Assembly (NCBI RefSeq): GCF_003309065.1
Contig: NZ_POAF01000004.1
Coordinates: 124,001-188,000 of the forward strand
Reading direction: 5' to 3'
From: Glutamicibacter soli
GTDB lineage: Bacteria > Actinomycetota > Actinomycetes > Actinomycetales > Micrococcaceae
DNA length: 64,000 bases
A program made the translations under genes and the position numbers. The notes below the pieces were generated by a model. That model was not told the DNA's origin. It searched no databases and saw only the letters and a program-made list of their open reading frames with translations. The first letter of the stretch is position 1. Each line of letters starts with the position of its first letter. This document shows positions 60,785 to 64,000 of this stretch, in pieces.

Positions 60785-61525
60785 ATGTTCGTCTCCCTCC
60801 AAGCGTTGCTCTGGGGAACCGTGGCCGGATCAGCGCTGCTGATCGGGGCCGTAGCGGCCTGGTGGCTGCGAATTCCCCGGGTCTGGGTCTGCGCCGTCAT
60901 GGCGTTCGGCGCCGGCGTGCTGGTCAGCGCGCTGAGCTTCGAGTTGGTGCTGGAGGCCTTCACCATGGGCGGGCTGGCGGCCACGGCCGCCGGGGTCGCT
61001 GCCGGCGCCCTGCTCTACTTCGGCGCCAACGCGCTGCTGGCCAAGCGCAGCCGCAAGAGAAGCCGCACCCAGGCAGGCAGCTCCGGATCCTCCTCCGGAT
61101 CAGCCATCGCCGTCGGCGCGCTGATCGACGGCATCCCGGAATCCGTGGCGCTGGGCCTGGGGCTTGTCGCGGGAGCCAGCGTGAATCCGACCATGCTGAT
61201 CGCCATTTTCGTCTCCAACATTCCCGAGGGGCTGGCTAGTTCGGCGGATATGAAGGCCTCCGGGCGCAGTAGCCGGTCTATCTTCGCCCTGTGGGGCTCG
61301 ATCGTGCTGGCCAGCGGTCTGGCCGCCTTCATCGGGGCGATTGCCTTGGAGGGCATGCCTGCCGAGGTGCTGGCCTTCACCACCGCCGTGGCCGCGGGAG
61401 GCATCCTCACGATGATCGCCGACACCATGATTCCCGAGGCCTACGCGGTGGACCACGACTACACCGGGCTGCTGGTCACCGCCGGATTCCTCAGCGCCTT
61501 TTCGCTGCACGCACTGGGCGGATAG
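60785..61525 (+). CDS. ZIP-family metal transporter
   Basis: 246 residues, eight membrane helices. The two metal-binding helices are visible: ALIDGIPESVALGLGL (H replaced by D-G-I-P-E in helix 4, the usual bacterial variant lacking the first His) and IAIFVSNIPEGLASSADM (N-x-P-E-G in helix 5). The loop between helices 3 and 4 is Arg/Ser-rich rather than His-rich. It probably imports Zn2+ or another divalent ion. ATG at 60785; no strong SD. The next gene follows 53 bases later. Confidence 0.85.
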   Translation: MFVSLQALLWGTVAGSALLIGAVAAWWLRIPRVWVCAVMAFGAGVLVSALSFELVLEAFTMGGLAATAAGVAAGALLYFGANALLAKRSRKRSRTQAGSSGSSSGSAIAVGALIDGIPESVALGLGLVAGASVNPTMLIAIFVSNIPEGLASSADMKASGRSSRSIFALWGSIVLASGLAAFIGAIALEGMPAEVLAFTTAVAAGGILTMIADTMIPEAYAVDHDYTGLLVTAGFLSAFSLHALGG

Positions 61526-61578
61526 CCGCCGATCCCACGGGTGGACTGAAGCCGCCGCGGTTCTGCGAGAATGATTCC

Positions 61579-62961
61579 ATGCCCCAGAACAAAAGCTCTC
61601 GTACCGGTGCGCCCGGCGTCGAGACCATCTACGCGCCGCAGTACCTGTCCACGACTCTGGGCATGTTCATCCTGGTGTTCCTGGTCGCGTTCGAGGCCAT
61701 GGCGGTGACCACGGTGATGCCGCTGGTCAGCGAGGTGCTGGACGGGAAGCGGCTGTTCGCCCTGTCCTTCGCTGCGCCCATGGCCAGCGGCATGCTGGGC
61801 ATGGTGGCGGCCGGCGAAATCACCGACCGCTGGGGGCCGAAGATTCCGCTGTTCGCCTCGGTGGCGGTATTCCTGGCGGGCCTTCTGGTGTGCGGCACCG
61901 CGGGCAGCATGGAGATCCTGATTTCAGGGCGCATCCTCCAGGGCATCGGCGGCGGCGCGATCACCGTGGCGATCTACGTGCTCATCGCGCGCGCGTACCC
62001 CGGCAGCCTGCATGCGAAGATCTTCGCGCTCTTCGCCACCGCCTGGGTGTTGCCCGCGCTGATCGGCCCCTGGCTGGCCGGGCTGATTGCGACGTTCATC
62101 GGCTGGCGCTGGGTGTTCCTGGGTGTCATGGGGCTGGTTGCCCTCGCCTTCTGCGCCATCATCCCGGCGCTGGACCGGCTGCCTCGGGAGTCCCACTCCG
62201 AGCTGGGCCCGGTCTCCTGGAAACGCCTGCTGCTGGCCGGGTTGGCCGGAGCGGCTGTCATCGCGATGAACCTGCTGGGCAACAGCGGCGGCGCCTGGTC
62301 GCTGCCAGCCCTGCTCGCGGCCTTGCTGCTGGCGCTGCTGACCATCCGCCCGCTGTTGCCCAAGGGTACCTTCAGCGTGCGCCGCGGGCTGCCCGCCACC
62401 ATGAGCACACGCACGCTGGTCGCCGGCGCGTTCTTCGGTGTCGAGGTGTACCTGCCCTACCTGTTGCGCGAGGACTACCAGCTGAGCCCGGACCGGGCCG
62501 GACTGGTGCTGACCGCTTCGGCGCTGAGCTGGTCGGTGGGTTCGTGGCTGCAGGGCAAGCTGGGCGACAAGCTCTCGAATTCGCACAGCATCACCCTCGG
62601 AGCCCTGGCCAGCACGGTCGCGATCTCCACGGCGCTGCTCACCGCGGTGTACCACCCGCCGGTGGCGGTGCTGATCTGCGGCTGGGCCGTGGGCGGCTTC
62701 GGCATGGGGATGATCTACCCGCGCCAGAACGTGAATATGCTCAAGCTCTCGGCCGAGCATGAACAGGGATTCAACTCCTCGGCCATGACGCTGGCCGATT
62801 CGCTGGGTACCGCCGGCGCCACGGCGCTGGGCGGCGTCATTTTCGCCACGGCGGCCGCAGGGTGGGGCTTCATCTCGGTGTTCAGCTTCTGCCTGGCCCT
62901 GGCGCTGGTCCTCATCATCGTTTCGCCGCGCACCAAGCCTGCTGCCCGGCCAGCGGCTTGA
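61579..62961 (+). CDS. MFS multidrug-type transporter
   Basis: 460 residues from the ATG at 61579. About 12-14 membrane helices; motif A after TM2 is GEITDRWGPKIPLF, and the TM4 region has GRILQGIGGGAITVAIYVLIAR (motif B of the DHA2-like branch, R in GRxLQGxGGG). The late FGMGMIYPRQNVNMLKLS fits the same group. It probably exports drugs or metabolites with protons. Followed after 13 bases by a small HhH gene. Confidence 0.88.
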   Translation: MPQNKSSRTGAPGVETIYAPQYLSTTLGMFILVFLVAFEAMAVTTVMPLVSEVLDGKRLFALSFAAPMASGMLGMVAAGEITDRWGPKIPLFASVAVFLAGLLVCGTAGSMEILISGRILQGIGGGAITVAIYVLIARAYPGSLHAKIFALFATAWVLPALIGPWLAGLIATFIGWRWVFLGVMGLVALAFCAIIPALDRLPRESHSELGPVSWKRLLLAGLAGAAVIAMNLLGNSGGAWSLPALLAALLLALLTIRPLLPKGTFSVRRGLPATMSTRTLVAGAFFGVEVYLPYLLREDYQLSPDRAGLVLTASALSWSVGSWLQGKLGDKLSNSHSITLGALASTVAISTALLTAVYHPPVAVLICGWAVGGFGMGMIYPRQNVNMLKLSAEHEQGFNSSAMTLADSLGTAGATALGGVIFATAAAGWGFISVFSFCLALALVLIIVSPRTKPAARPAA

Positions 62962-62974
62962 CTACGCTGGGGGC

Positions 62975-63163
62975 ATGGATACGCAGCTTCCGAAGACCAG
63001 CAATCCCGCCGTCAGGGCTTTCGAGCAGGCCGGCATCACCAGCCTCGAGCAGGCGGGGCAGGCCGGCGCCGCCGCGCTGCTCGCGCTGCACGGCGTCGGA
63101 CCGAAAGCCATTCGCATTCTCCGCGAGGAGCTGGCCGCGCGCGGCCTGGAGATGAAACCCTGA
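62975..63163 (+). CDS. Small helix-hairpin-helix protein
   Basis: 62 residues. GITSLEQAGQAGAAALLALHGVGPKAIRILREELAARGL is a helix-hairpin-helix DNA-binding motif with the LHGVGPKA hairpin, as in the C-terminal domain of RNA polymerase alpha and in stand-alone actinobacterial proteins annotated as DNA-binding or DUF. It is 13 bases past the transporter stop, so probably co-transcribed. Role unknown. Confidence 0.75.
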   Translation: MDTQLPKTSNPAVRAFEQAGITSLEQAGQAGAAALLALHGVGPKAIRILREELAARGLEMKP

Positions 63164-63173
63164 AATCCCCGGT

Positions 63174-63506
63174 TTAGCTGCGCGGAAGGATTTCCAAGTG
63201 GCTCGGGGTCGGCTGCACCAGATGCGCCTGGTATTCCGGATGCTTCGCGACATATCCCTTGACGTACGGGCAGACTGCCACGATCTTCGCGCCGCTGGAG
63301 ATGGTGTTGTCCAGCGCGAACTTCACCATGACGCTGGCCAAGCCCTGTCCGCCGTACTCCTCGTCCACGGTGGTGTGGAAGAAAATGCGCTCCACGCCGT
63401 CGGTGCCGTCGTAGTCGCGGTAGTGGGCCGCGCCGATGCGCTTGCCGTTGTCGTCCAGGGAGAAGCGCTGGCGCTCGGGGAGGAATACCGGCTTGATCTC
63501 ACTCAT
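63174..63506 (-). CDS. GNAT-type N-acetyltransferase (COG2388/YidJ-like)
   Basis: 110 residues from the ATG at 63506 (MSEIKPVFLPERQRF), with AAAGGAAAC upstream; an ATG two codons earlier is too close to that SD. The small GNAT fold is visible: RFSLDDNGKRIGAAHYRDYD, RIFFHTTVDEEYGGQGLASVMVKFAL with the acetyl-CoA pyrophosphate loop EEYGGQGLA, and KIVAVCPYVKGYVAKHPEYQ. Substrate unknown. The pirin gene ends upstream on the same strand, 18 bases from the open frame, so they may be one transcript. Confidence 0.88.
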   Translation of the reverse strand: MSEIKPVFLPERQRFSLDDNGKRIGAAHYRDYDGTDGVERIFFHTTVDEEYGGQGLASVMVKFALDNTISSGAKIVAVCPYVKGYVAKHPEYQAHLVQPTPSHLEILPRS

Positions 63507-63530
63507 GTTCATGTTTCCTTTGCAGATGTA

Positions 63531-64000
63531 CTAGGACGGGTTGACGCGCGGGCGCAGCTTGACGGTCGGCAGCGCTGGCGCCGGCAGCGCCGCGGGGGTG
63601 TTCGGAGGGAACGGCCCGAAGCGGTCTTCGCTGGCATCGCCGGGTTCGGCGCCGATTTCCGCCTGCCACTGGGCGCGGAAGGCCAGGACCTCCTCGTGGG
63701 ACCGTCCCACGAAATTCCACCACATCAAGATGTCTTCATTCAGCGGTTCACCACCGATAACCAGGGCGAGGACTGGTTCATTCCCGGCCTTGAGGCGCAG
63801 GCACCTGCCGCCGGCCCGAACGTAGCCCAATTCGCGAGCCTCCAGCTGGTGCCCGTTGACTTCCAGGCTTCCGGAATCCAGCAGCACGCCGTGTTCGTGA
63901 TGCTCCGGAACCACGATCTCGATCTCGGCGCCCGGTGCAAGGCGCAGCTCCGCGCCTGACAGCTCCGTGTGGGTCTTGACCGGCGAGGTCGAGCTCTGCG
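63531..64000 (-). CDS. Pirin-family protein, 5' end beyond the window
   Basis: The C-terminal 156 residues of a pirin. The frame runs to the window edge, where it reads TSPVKTHTELSGAELRLAPG, so the start and the N-terminal cupin lie to the right. The C-terminal cupin domain is seen in VVPEHHEHGVLLDSGSLEVN, LVIGGEPLNEDILMWWNFVGRSHEEVLAFRAQW, where GGEPLNE and MWWNFVGRS are pirin hallmarks. Pirins bind Fe and some act as quercetinases. The tail (PALPTVKLRPRVNPS) is Pro-rich. Confidence 0.9.
   Translation of the reverse strand, partial: QSSTSPVKTHTELSGAELRLAPGAEIEIVVPEHHEHGVLLDSGSLEVNGHQLEARELGYVRAGGRCLRLKAGNEPVLALVIGGEPLNEDILMWWNFVGRSHEEVLAFRAQWQAEIGAEPGDASEDRFGPFPPNTPAALPAPALPTVKLRPRVNPS

Noticed and set aside
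1-64000. tRNA, rRNA genes or CRISPR arrays
   Set aside because: No tRNA-like clover sequence, rRNA segment or regularly spaced repeat was seen on either strand.

Overview
The window is a high-GC chromosomal segment from an actinobacterium, most likely of the Micrococcaceae (Arthrobacter/Glutamicibacter type). The basis is the rpsF-ssb-rpsR-rplI block with dnaB further on, an SSB with a Gly/Gln-rich tail ending in DEPPF, frequent GTG starts, actinobacterial families (SPW repeat, DUF6153) and an actinobacterial-type SAM riboswitch. I saw no rRNA, tRNA or CRISPR array. Gene identities come from reading the protein sequences; no database search was run.

Region 1 (0.5-21 kb) is a catabolic island for a probably aromatic or ring-containing compound. 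It holds an old-yellow-enzyme reductase, a ribose-type ABC importer with a lipoprotein receptor, an MFS carrier, a DapA-type aldolase, an ornithine-cyclodeaminase-family protein, an aldehyde dehydrogenase, a flavin aromatic hydroxylase, an extradiol (VOC) dioxygenase, two fumarylacetoacetase-family hydrolases, a signal-less periplasmic-binding-fold protein, a cupin and acetoacetyl-CoA synthetase. Five promoter regions in the island carry the same 17-bp motif (consensus near CGATAC-N5-GTATCG), which points to one dedicated regulator that is not encoded in the window. Hydroxylation, ring cleavage, hydrolysis of the cleavage product and activation of acetoacetate form a plausible route, but the substrate is unknown.

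Region 2 (21-25 kb) is decayed mobile DNA: an IS982-family transposase gene with a 1-nt frameshift, an IS110-family recombinase with a premature stop and a structured upstream leader (candidate bridge RNA), a small secreted-protein gene frameshifted in an A tract, and an IS5-family remnant.

Region 3 (25-38.4 kb) is ordinary chromosome: a YdcF-like membrane protein, an ABC exporter with a NarL-type two-component system, a LapA-like protein, a PIN toxin/HTH antitoxin pair with its operator, M18 aminopeptidase, an XRE regulator, a LURP-one-like protein, L-2-hydroxyglutarate oxidase and an acyltransferase-SGNH protein.

Region 4 (38.5-51 kb) holds the ribosomal/ssb block, pyridoxal kinase, a dead XRE gene, a DUF6153-DUF305-CueP copper operon, a CoA transferase, a sugar dehydrogenase lipoprotein, a DHFR-like reductase, and an acyl-CoA ligase divergent from a GAF-domain regulator.

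Region 5 (51-54.3 kb) is an AT-richer, gene-poor island with two paralogous genes of no known family. Region 6 (54.3-64 kb) has a flavin monooxygenase, an EamA exporter divergent from an XRE-cupin regulator over a large palindrome, a SAM riboswitch before a flavin reductase, an origin-like cluster of DnaA boxes directly upstream of dnaB, a ZIP transporter, an MFS transporter, a small helix-hairpin-helix protein, an acetyltransferase and the end of a pirin gene.
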